Shown in pieces: positions 32,506 to 42,375 of a stretch of 64,000 nt of DNA. The position numbers were made by a program, and so were the translations under genes. The notes below the pieces were generated by a model. That model did not search any database and was not told the DNA's origin. It saw only the letters and a list, made by a program, of their open reading frames with translations. Source of the DNA: Aplidium turbinatum (lineage: Eukaryota > Chordata > Ascidiacea > Aplousobranchia > Polyclinidae). Where the stretch lies: positions 4,998,798 to 5,062,797 of the forward strand of contig OU964925.1 of NCBI GenBank assembly GCA_918807975.1, in the 5' to 3' direction. The first letter of the stretch is position 1; each line of letters opens with the position of its first letter.

Positions 32506-33934
32506 CTTGAGTCTGGCAATGTCGAGACAATGTAAAAATAGTTAATTTTACTTTTACATAATTAAAAATGAAATGTACCACAATTCTGGTTCAACACACA
32601 AATGATCGTGGAGTTATGAAAAATTCAGTTTACAAGCATTTAGAGAAACACAATGCTCGCTGTTCTGTTGTGAGTAGTCAGGTACTGCTTACGCCGGGAA
32701 GATCGCTCCTTCTCAACTGTAGCCTACATGTCATGAATGGCATGACATACATAGTTTCAATATGTGCTTTGTGCAAAAAGGCATATTGCATTTGGAGCGA
32801 CGGTCAGAAACTTTGCCGAGATTATTTCTTTTTTTGGAATAACCCGTTCCTCTGATGTCGTCTACACATAATGGTACAACGCTTTGTGGATAACTGTGGT
32901 TGATGATTCGGTTGTGATTAGCCCTGTTTTTCTTTTCAGAAGTAGCAAAACGTAAATACTAAACTAAAGTAACGGATTATTCCTAGTAGCCAAAGTTTGC
33001 TTTTCATGTTTTGAACACGTCGAATCTTCGTAAAAACTGGTCAACTTCACTTGCCGAGATTGTGCAATGACGCAACAAAACTGCCTGGGATTTAGATAAA
33101 ACGATAAATTACACTATGAGTTCCATTGCGTTTAGTTCTAAGTTTAAATGTGTGATTGATGACTTGACTCGCGGTTGACTGCGGCCACTGTGTACACAAT
33201 AGCAGAAGCGGTGAGTCATTTTGAGGCCGATTGCCAAAATATAGGAATTTAGACAAAATTTCTGAACAACCTGTGACAAAATGCTTATTGTGAACCACAT
33301 AATGTTCCAAAAATAACCAAATTAGGTTTAAACGATGCTCAAATGATAAAAAGTAAAAGTCAAGAAATATCAGCGCTTTAGGAGAATTCCTTCTATATAA
33401 AATTTCAAAACTAGTGAAGGGCGGGTCCATCAGGTCCCGGCTGATAACAGGTCGAGTTAATATCGTTGCTGCGAACACTTTATTTCTGTATAAAATCTGT
33501 AAATAGTCCTTGTTTTGATAGTCCGTTATGTAATTTCAAAATGTGTGTGTAACTGTGTATATTAGTTTGTTTTTGTGATGTTGGGTTCAGTCGTGTTCTT
33601 ATTGCTTTAAGAATTGGCGCTCCAGTTGTTCCAGGAACGAGGAGGCGACTGATTCTTAACTAATTCATCGACTTATTTTAAAGTATCAGGTTTGGTGGCC
33701 GTGCTTGTGCAAAATGAGAATTACCAATATGAAAAAGTCAACTTATTATTACTATCAGGTTTAGATCAAATAGGTTGAGTTTATTTTTATCAAACAGCAT
33801 CTCAATTCAATTGAAATTGCAGTTTTTCTAAACTCTTGTAGGGCCACAATTTTGATAATTTTTTATTTTTCCTAATCTGGCTATAGCCATTTGCAGTGTA
33901 ACAGCAGTATCTCACAAACAGTACCCTTAATTAA
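32506..33934. other. unassigned DNA
   Basis: Open frames at 32568-32855 (plus, 95 codons) and 33092-33478 (minus, 128 codons) have no motif I recognise. A single palindromic-family half-site occurs at 33014-33035. No element ends were found. Confidence 0.4.
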
Positions 33935-34271
33935 TGGTTGAGGTAATGCCTGCAAATTGCTGTTTATGTGACAGTGTCAGTGACAAAGACGTGTGCTATC
34001 TTTTCATGCTTTCAAACAAAACAAGGTGCTGAGAAGAAAATAGTCAAAGTTTGCTTCAAGTTCAAAGAAAATGAAGGGGTGTAGGCTACCAGCAAACATC
34101 TATAGGATTGGCCCATGATACTAGAGAAGGATCCACAGAGGATACAAACTGATATGAATGAATCAACAAGTGAATAAAAAAATAACAGTTAACCTCCCAA
34201 GTACATGTAGGCTAGCTCCACACAAAGTGAAATTTACATGCCTTTTGACTCTTTTTTATTTCTTTAAAAGT

Positions 34272-34323
34272 AATGTCTAAAAAGACATTATTGACCCAAA
34301 AAGAATGTCTAAAAAGACATTAT
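34272..34323. repeat. two copies of a 20-bp hairpin sequence
   Basis: AATGTCTAAAAAGACATTAT occurs at 34272-34291 and again at 34304-34323. Each copy is itself a perfect 7-bp stem (AATGTCT/AGACATT) around a short A-run, so the region can form tandem hairpins. Its function is unknown; it may be an element terminus. Confidence 0.85.
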
Positions 34324-34383
34324 GAAAAGTAACTACGGACAAAGGTCAGTGTTTCGATCTTCCGATCTCTTCTGCGTAGTAAA

Positions 34384-34510
34384 GTGAAAGTGGAAAGTTG
34401 TCTTGAAGTAATTCAATTTAATTCAATTTTCTTCAAGTGTTCGAAAGTGGATGGACCATACAAAACTAGTCGTATTTGTTCTGTTCACTTCACTGGAGAT
34501 GATTTTGCTA
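34384..34510 (+). pseudogene. THAP-like zinc-finger fragment
   Basis: The plus frame reads FKCSKVDGPYKTSRICSVHF then TGDDFAN. This resembles the second half of a THAP domain (P..SRICSVHF..DDF, which supplies the distal Cys and His). The first Cys pair is not in the same frame. It is probably a scrap of a P-like transposase or a THAP gene; the match is short. Confidence 0.4.
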
Positions 34511-35075
34511 ACACCACCAACCCGATTTGGATCTTCCTAGCAAAGAGTGGCGTGCTGGGAGCTCTAGGTGGTGCGTTTGCCACAAGTGCGAGTCTATGTC
34601 CCAGCCCAATGAATGTGTAATTGTGTATGTTGCCATAAAGTGCCACAGACGAAAGAACTTTTGAAGAAAGACGCATCTACCTGTGTTACCGATTTTGAGG
34701 CACACTTACATCCTGCAGTTTTGAGGAATTTTTTTATGAGGAGCAGGAAGAACTGGAGAAAAAGCAATAAACCGAAAGGAGAAAACGGAGACCTATCAAA
34801 AGAGTAGCCTAAGGATGCTACATTAAGCTAAAAATATCTTAAACGCTAAAGAACGCACACTAAAAGAAGTAATTTTATTTCCTTGCAGGCAGTATCGGTA
34901 ATTATTCGCTTACAGGCATGTATTGGAGTGGATACTACATTACTAACAAGGTGATGCTCTCGGAAGCAACAATCGGATTGTGCTGCCGTCATGTATTGTT
35001 TGGCGAAGCCGAAACAATTTTCAAGTCCAGATGGCCGTTACACCGGATTTCAATGGCCAACTGAAGGCACATTAT

Positions 35076-35702
35076 GAGAGAGAGAGAGAGAACTTTTATT
35101 TATTTTTGAATAGTGATGATGAATTAAATATGAATGATGATTCGTACAATTTCTTCATTTTTCACTTCAAGTACATTTTAGGTTTTGTAGGAGCGCATCC
35201 AGTACAGTTTTATTAAACTTCAAAAACAATAAATCTTTGAAAAAAGGAACCGCTTGTACCAACTCCGACCAAACTGTGATCCACCAATTACATCTAGAAA
35301 GCATTTGTTTCATCCGTCGTTGACGATGCCCACCCATGAACACCACCAAAGTCGTCCCAGAGCAATGAAATATGGAGTTTCACCTGTGGTGGCGCTGCGG
35401 AGCAGTCGTTTTGTATAAATTTCGCCCTAACCAGTTGAGCTTCGAGGTTAGGATTAAAACGTTCACTAAGCATAGTTCTTCGCTAGGAAATGCTTAGAAA
35501 AGTTACAATACTTGGGTCCAACCTGTCAGGGGCACTTTAAGAACAAGGAAGCAGCTGACTCGATGACTGATATAGTCTTTCGCTGCTTCCTGTCTGTTGT
35601 GGTACCTAGATGGCTATGGTGCTATTCTATTCATGTTGTGTATAATTGTACCGTGTTATTGTTGCAACAGAAAAAATAAAAGGTTTCTCTCTCTCTCTCT
35701 GG
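35076..35702. repeat. repeat B region bounded by GA/CT runs
   Basis: It begins with a (GA)n run followed by AACTTTTATTTATTTTT and ends with AAATAAAAGGTTT followed by a (CT)n run, so the two ends are inverted relative to each other. The right 95 bp (from ATGGCTATGGT) recur at about 57064-57146, split there by hAT-6. The family is not recognised; it could be a SINE or LINE tail with a (CT)n end. Confidence 0.55.
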
Positions 35703-35908
35703 CACAGCCGGAAGAACTACGAAAGTTGTCTCAAAATTTCCAATTATGAAGACTTCTTATTGACGCTTTTTTGCACCCAACTGGTGTAAAATAAACTACT
35801 TTTATTTGGCAACTCTGATTGTTGCAACGATTATTCACTCTTTAGCTTTTTTACAAAACCATCTGTCCTTACCTGAACTCAAGAATCTAAGACTGGAAGA
35901 GTCCATTT
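35703..35908. other. unassigned DNA
   Basis: Nothing recognisable. Confidence 0.4.
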
Positions 35909-35916
35909 ATATAAGC

Positions 35917-36648
35917 CAGTGGTTCTCAACGGGGGCGGTTTTGATTTTGCAGGGGTCAGTATGATTACCTCGGATTAAGGGAGGCATTTTGATTATTAGG
36001 GAGCATTCTGGTTTAAACTATCTACCGCCCAGCGTAACGATTTCGTCAAAGAGCTCGTATCTTCGTGGTAGTATTTCCTAACTCATACCTGGTGGAACAG
36101 GGATTCAGTTGTGTTGTTCTGCTACATACCAAACAGCAAAACCCACTTGACATATCCATAAGAGGTGATCTTCGAATGTTTCTCACTGGCTTTACACCGG
36201 ATGTGAAGAAACTGGCACTTTCTCACAAAGCCCAAGGGTCACACTGACTACCAGTAGGCCTATACTGTTTTCATGCTCGCAAATACAGTAAGTTATATAT
36301 TTGCTTTTCATCAATTATAGTTACTACTTACTAGTCTCTAATACCCTTACAGCCTGTTTCACTCTAAAAGGGGATCATCAAAAGGTCCTTATTCTAATAG
36401 AAATATAATTCTATTTGAATAAGGACCTTCTGATGATCCCCCTTTTAGGGTAAAACAGGCTGTAAGGGTTTTAGAGAATGTTAACTAATCTAGATTTGAT
36501 GTAATTCACTCTGCTTGGCATTGAGCACTTTTGTAGTATTAATAGTATTTTTTTTCACTTTTCGTAATTAATCGTTTTTGTTGGAGGGCGGTAAAATTTT
36601 GCCAGTTCACGAAAGGGCCGTTGGGCCAAAAAAGGTTGAGAAACACTG
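35917..36648 (+). mobile_element. hAT-4 remnant (732 bp) with a nested foldback
   Basis: The ends are CAGTGGTTCTCAACG and GGTTGAGAAACACTG, with flanking 8-mers ATATAAGC and ATATAGGT (6 of 8 match). Inside at 36065-36247 is FPNSYLVEQGFSCVVLLHTK then RGDLRMFLTGFTPDVKKL. This is the C-terminal dimerisation end of a ZBED5/SCAND3-like hAT transposase; the rest of the gene is deleted. A foldback element at 36334-36480 is inserted downstream of this fragment. Confidence 0.8.
36334..36480. mobile_element. near-perfect foldback hairpin (about 147 bp)
   Basis: Arms of about 65 bp (CTCTAATACCCTTACAGCC... and its complement ...GGCTGTAAGGGTTTTAGAG) are separated by a loop of about 10 bp (AAATATAATT). Only a few mismatches occur. 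It is a short MITE or other foldback element within hAT-4. A transcript would form a long hairpin. Confidence 0.85.
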
Positions 36649-36664
36649 ATATAGGTCTACATAA

Positions 36665-36983
36665 CAGGGTTGCCACTTGGCTATTTTCATAGCCAAATTT
36701 CACGAATTTGGCTATTTTTTATGTGACTTGGCTGTTAAATGTATTTTTTTAATAGCCAAGCCTATTTGCCTTTTTTGGCCTGCTGGCCGGAAACATGCTT
36801 TTCAATAAGACATCAAAAGTTCTACTGGTGAATGATAAAGTTATATTTGTAGTCATTTTTGACATCTAGATAAGCTTGATTTATCATTGTAACTTTGTGA
36901 TTAATAAGGCTTGGCTATAATTTGGCTATATTTTGGAAGTACTGTAGTTGGCTATTTCCTCAGTTGGCCACCTGGCAACCCTT
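36665..36983. mobile_element. hAT-type MITE (319 bp)
   Basis: It starts CAGGGTTGCCACTTGGC and ends GCCACCTGGCAACCCTT. A perfect 8-bp TSD, CTACATAA, lies at 36657-36664 and 36984-36991. The interior repeats TTGGCTAT / ATAGCCAA in both orientations. It is non-coding. Confidence 0.9.
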
Positions 36984-36991
36984 CTACATAA

Positions 36992-38240
36992 AACAAGTTC
37001 ATTTATAGGCTAGGTCTGGAGTATTTCAGTGGTCACTGTTTAACAACGATTGTTGTTATCTAAATGAAATGCTCATAAAAAGTAAGTTAATCAGAGAGCA
37101 GTTGGCTCAATGAATGAGCAATTTACCAACTAGCTTGTTTGAATGTAAACAAGCACTTATGGTAACGCTGAAAGGAAACAGTTAGGGAAGGCTCCTGGTT
37201 AGTGGTTATCTTAAATAAAAAACAAACTCTATGTATCAGTGTATGTTGAAAGGTTGCAACTATCAAAGTATCAGAAACTCGTTTTCTTAGGGTGAAGCAA
37301 AATTAAATCCTGTTCTATGAACAAGAATATGAAACTTTTCACAAGAACGTTTAGACCTATATCAAAACTTGGTAAAATATAAGGCTCTCAGATAGATTTT
37401 ATATTTCTCATCCAATTACCACTAAAAAGGAACCAAATCATTTACAAGTTAGAATCCGAAAACTAGTCTAAAATTTAAAAATACACAGTAAAATCAATAA
37501 AAAATTTTTGATTAAAAATGGTATAAATTTTTATTTGAAATTAAACGAAATCAACCAACAAAAAACCCGCGACTGCTAAAATTTTCTCTCAATTTCGAAA
37601 CCAAACAAGCCAAATTCGGGTGGGAAAACAACAGAAATGGCAACCCTGGCAAAATACAACATTGTGGCAAAATGAATTTTGTGACGAAACAAAACAAAAC
37701 TTCGTTTTTTGATGATTCGGGAAGTGCGAAATATTTCACTTCAAAATCATTTGTAGGCTCAATTTTGCAGAACAAGAATACGGTGTAGGTCCGCAGGCGT
37801 TGATTTCTGGATTTTTTGTGCGTTTCGGTTCTGTCCTAGCACATAGTGAAATTGGGTGAATTTCAAACTGAAACTGACGAATAGAGAGAATTTATGTCAC
37901 ACAAACACTAGAACGGCCGAAAAAAAGTATACCTCCAACGGCCGCTGGTGTCGAAATCGACACTTTTTACAAAAACTTTATTTTTCCTCAAAATTAACAG
38001 TAAGTTATTTTACAGTGATGAAATTATCTGAAGCACTTATTATGTTTGCCATATATTTTTGCGCTGTTCATTTTTTGGTTTTAGACGAAAATTATGACTT
38101 GGGCTACGGCTACCAGGTTTTAATCAGTTCGAAGCTTGACTGTATCTGTATGTTGACTCTATACGATTATCTAAAAATTCAACAGAGCGAAGACATTGTC
38201 GAACAAGTTTTCTTATTCAGGAGAAAAAAAAATTAAACAA
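36992..38240. other. unassigned DNA
   Basis: No element boundaries were seen. A minus-strand 74-codon frame (37551-37775) and a plus-strand 126-codon frame (37856-38236) lack motifs. CACTAGAACGGCCG at about 37908, paired loosely with AACGGCCGCTGG at 37938, may belong to the piggyBac-4 end region, but I cannot show it. Confidence 0.35.
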
Positions 38241-38243
38241 ACT

Positions 38244-39334
38244 AATAAACACTTTACGCAGTGCAGTCTTTGCACTCTGTGACTATCCAGTCACCATTAT
38301 CACACTTCCCACAAGTTGGTTTTCGGCAGTGGCGGCAAATGGTAACTGTATTGTTTTTGCAATAATGTCCAGCACATTTTCTGCGTTTTCTAGAATCTAG
38401 ATGGTCATCCCTGCTCTTCTTCTCTCTGCACTCTCGGCTTTCGTTTCAGCACACGAGCAGTTCTCAAGCCCTCAATAAGCTGGAGTTTAAAATCACGTCG
38501 GCTGATGTTGCTGCCGGAACGTTTTCTAAAAATAATCCAAGAGTTCAAAGCTGCGATATCTAGTATATTTGTCCAAAGGGCAGAAATTCATCTTTTGCTT
38601 GCTGCATGTGTGGCGTATTTTCTTGCCATTTGGTCAAACACATCAACTGCTACTTTGTTCTCGCAATAAAAATGGATCACAGAGGGTTTATTTTTCTCTG
38701 TTGCATCGATACTGGGGCTGTCATGCATAGTGGAAAGGACTTTTGCATTTTTTGTTTTTTTGCACTGATAGTTTACAAGAATGCAGCTCTTCGTTGAATT
38801 GTAGAAGAATTTACTGGAAAATCTTTCTCCTCCACCCTTGGTCACTTCCTTTGTCAGTCCTTTACTGTTAGCTCGAACAGTTGTAACAATGGTTATATTT
38901 CTTTCCTGTAGCAAACCAGCAAGATTCACCCTAGTAAAGAAGTTAACTGTTGTGACGTTGTACCCGCTTTGTCTATGTAAACTGGTGGTGATCCTGATCA
39001 CTACATGCTCGGGGAGAAGCTTCCGTTTCGTTGCTTTCTCAATAGCTCCGAGGTACGATAAGTAGCCTACGGTACGGTATTGCATACGCAGTTGGAATGA
39101 ACCTCGGATAACATCCACAATTACATGCCAAACTTGTCTGGTTTGTTTGGCATGAACACGATAAAAGGACATATGTTTTTCATTGGAAATAGCTGTTCAT
39201 CGATTGGCAGGCTCCAATACGGAGTGTAATTGTTGATGCAATTAGCAACAAGTCCTTCCACTGGCTCTCGAATATGAATAAACTTATCTGTTGCAAATCG
39301 CTGATAGATTTGTGGAAGGTATCTGTAAACTCAG
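38244..39334 (-). pseudogene. piggyBac-4 transposase remnant
   Basis: On the minus strand, from 39334 downward, the order is YTPYWSLPIDEQLFPMKN (first catalytic Asp region), then the open frame 39172-38588. That frame has YNVTTVNFFTRVNLAGLLQERNI, KVLSTMHDSPSIDATEKNKP and VAVDVFDQMARKY. A C-terminal Cys-rich tail (CAGHYCKNN..CRHCRKPTCGKC) follows near 38300. It is a looper-like piggyBac subfamily with frameshifts and an aberrant second catalytic segment (YNVTTVNFF where TDNFF is usual). The N-terminal half is cut off exactly at the BEL-2 LTR. Confidence 0.8.
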
Positions 39335-39893
39335 TGGTCACAGCGGTAAACCATAATCTCTTCGTGGGAAAATTGTAATATAAGATTCCCGAATCCGTTC
39401 GTCTGTATGCAATGACCGAAAAATAAACACTCTTTTGAAACGTCTATTCAAAAGTGTATTTCTGTAAAAATAGCCTCGAAGCTATCGAAAATGGAGTGTG
39501 CAACGCGATACACCACTAAAAACTTGTCACTACAGAACAGATTACTTGGATAAAAGACGGAAATTTTCGTTCAGCTGGCAAGCACTAAGCAAAACAGTTA
39601 AACATGCGACCAACCTCTTCAAGCAACAATTTTAAATGACTAGATTAATTTGCGATATCTCAAACTCACGTAAACAGTAACTGTGACGCAATAATGAAAG
39701 ACATTGTCACGCAATTCAAACAGGTGTTCAAAGGTGGTGATGCCATGTTTCATGTTTAAACAGGTTTGACACTAGTCTTACGAACGATGGTGCAATTTTG
39801 GCTCATTTTTAGGAAAAATTCCATGACGTAAGATTCAGTACAGCTGAACGGTTTTTATATGACGTTTGATTAGGTGAACAATTGTCTGGAACA
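39335..39893 (-). repeat. BEL-2 3' LTR (559 bp)
   Basis: Both ends are defined by comparison with the solo LTR at 7750-8306 (TGGTCACAGCGG start, GGAACA end on the plus strand). TATAAAAACCGTTCAGC on the minus strand is a possible promoter TATA segment. The left-flanking 5-mer is CTCAG; no partner is available because the other end is missing. Confidence 0.88.
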
Positions 39894-40200
39894 TAGCGGC
39901 CCCTAGTTATGACAGTCTGACATGGCATAACTAAAAAAGAATTGACGACAATTGTGAGCCAATAAATAAAAACACATGATACACAAATTGTTTGAATCAC
40001 TCACGTTTAAGTTAATACGCAAATACAAAGGGCATGCAAAGAATGAACAGCAATACGAATAATATACGACGATACAAGAATTGGTACCATAGGTACACGC
40101 TAAAATGACGCTATATACAATGGTTGCGATAATAACCGACTGTTCCGGGCTCAGACAAGTGTCGGCCACCGCAGACAAAACCAGGCTCAAACCCTAACAC
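39894..40200 (-). other. BEL-2 3' internal non-coding region
   Basis: Sequence lies between the end of pol and the 3' LTR. CTAGGGGCCGCTA immediately upstream of the LTR on the minus strand is a short purine-rich tract, similar to the GGGCGGGCTA of BEL-3. No envelope frame was seen. Confidence 0.6.
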
Positions 40201-42340
40201 TTAGGTGTTCTTTACGGGGGCGAGGCACGAAATATCCCTCAACACGTCGTCTACTTTCACTTTTCCCGTACTCTCATCATAGCTGCAGACGGCAACTTTG
40301 GCTCTACGAACCACAGGCTTCCATTTCCTAATTTGTGGAACTACCTCATGCACCCTCCCAAGTTGATACTTCCCACGTTTACTAATGTCTTGGAGAGAAC
40401 CCACCACTACAAGTTGACCAGGCTCCAAATTCTCGGCCATTTTTAGCCATTTTTTCCGGCCCTGAAGCCCTGGCAAGTAAAAATCGATCCATTTACTCCA
40501 AAACTGCTGAGAAAGTGACAAATTGAACCGATAATTCCTTCTTAGTTGGTCACGATCATGTGGTTTCCCAACAGCACAGTATGGGTCTAAGTATGGGGTC
40601 AAAAGTGAGGCAGGGGTGATGACAGTAAAATCCCTAGGGTCGTCACTCAAAGGTACCAAAGGGCGTTCGTTCACGATCCGAACGGCACTGCCTGTGTACG
40701 TAAGCAGTTCAATGAAATTGGGCTTACGTATTGAAGAGTCCAAAATGTGAAAAAAGTACTTGGTCATATCGGCCACAAAACCAAATCTACCTAGCCGAAA
40801 TCTAGCCAAGAGATCTGCCAGAGGGTTTAACAAATCAGGACCCGAAAACATTACATCATTTACACAAGTTCCTCGAAATTCAGACTTGCCGTCGTAAACA
40901 ATGCGCTTTTTTAATTGTGACGTCACAAAGTATAGTAAATACCATTCAAATCCCTTGACATTTCCTGCTTCACCAGCACGCTCAATATAGCCATTAGCTT
41001 TAAGATCTTTCATGGTGTCAGTAAGGAAATCACGAAGTTCAGGTTGTTTTAAAGCTTTCTTCCTTAAAGCAGCAGCTCTATCTGACGCCAACACAAAATT
41101 GTTAGGTAAATCAATATCTTCCTTCAACGGAACAGGTATCTCAAATCGACCATCTTTCAACTCAATATTCGGTTCAACAAGTTCTCTAGCCAAATTGTCA
41201 TTGCGAGACAATTCACAGGTTTCATTTTGCAACGTCAAATCCTGAATGACTTTATTCAGGTCTGCTATTTCCATATCACGAGAATCAATTATACGCTGAA
41301 ATCCAGAGATGACATCCGACTCTGAAGACGTCTGCACTCTGCACACATTAGCAACGTTTTCATCTAAGGGCGACTTACCACCACAAGCCAACCAACCGAG
41401 AGGAGTGAGCAAAGCATGCGGTTCACTACGATTTTCACCAATACGCTCTTTTTTGGCCCACATCAAATAAGCGTTATCGTTGCCAATCAGTACATCTACA
41501 GTACTACAATCATTCAAGTGAAACATATTCACGTCATGAAAATGACGAAAATCACTTAAATCTTGTTTATGGGGTAAAGTTTTAACATCGTCAGCCCAAG
41601 CTGGGTTAACCACCGAAGTTATATCACAAAACAGTTTATCTGTCTCTAACGACTGGATGTTGAGTTTAACAAGGTCAGCACAAGTAGGTTTCTGACCAGC
41701 CAGAGTATCCATTTTAAACGAAGCTTTATCGTACGGTTTAAGATCAAGTTTGCACACCAAATCACTCGAAACAACCGTCAACTGCGAACCAGGATCATGC
41801 TGACAATTCACCAACTTCGATTTGCCAGTCATTGGATTCAAAACACGAGCAGCAGTAACGCGGTTAAAGGCTGCTTTAACATTTCCAATCTTAACATTAC
41901 GCACAGGAACTCTAGCACCAGCATCATCTTTGTTGATCGAATCCAGAGAATCACGTGACGTCACATAAAAATCATGCAGAAGAAAACAGTGTTTCCTATC
42001 GTTGTTAGGCCCACACTGACGACAGTTGTTTGCATGATTGCAGTCCCTAACCATATGCTGGCGCAAACAATTCAGGCATTTGCCAGCTTTCACAATAACA
42101 TCTCTCCGATCTTTAGGTGTCAAGCGCAAAAATTCTTTACAGTTAGACAAAAAATGATATTCAACTTGACCACGTGACGAACAACAAATGCATGCCGGTA
42201 GGTTTTTACGTCTGGCTTCACCACCGCGCGGTGCGCCAACAGCAGTCGAGTACTGCGAACTCCCTGACATCACATCATCATGGGGTTTTACCGACATCTG
42301 CCTAACCGGACATGAAGGCAATTTTCCTTTGCCAAACTTT
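40201..42340 (-). pseudogene. BEL-2 gag-pol remnant
   Basis: In order, it has CCHC-type knuckles (CNCANNCRQC-like clusters, about 110 residues in), and a protease region with DPGSQLTVVSSDLV. A segment with GWLACGGKSPLDE and the start of RT (VYDGKSEFRGTCVND, FVADMTKYFFHI) follow. The last part is an integrase C-terminus (WSKWIDFYLPGLQGRKKW, VVVGSLQDISKRGKYQLGRV). The middle of pol is not represented. It is a fossil. Confidence 0.85.
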
Positions 42341-42375
42341 TTAACTGTTTGAAGGTTGGGGGGGGCTGTCAATTT

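Noticed and set aside
33092-33478. 128-codon minus-strand frame
   Set aside because: No domain or motif recognised, no promoter or splice evidence; left as unassigned DNA.
39894-40200. Possible envelope-like frame downstream of BEL-2 pol
   Set aside because: The short minus-strand frames have no signal peptide, fusion peptide or cysteine pattern; they are treated as non-coding.
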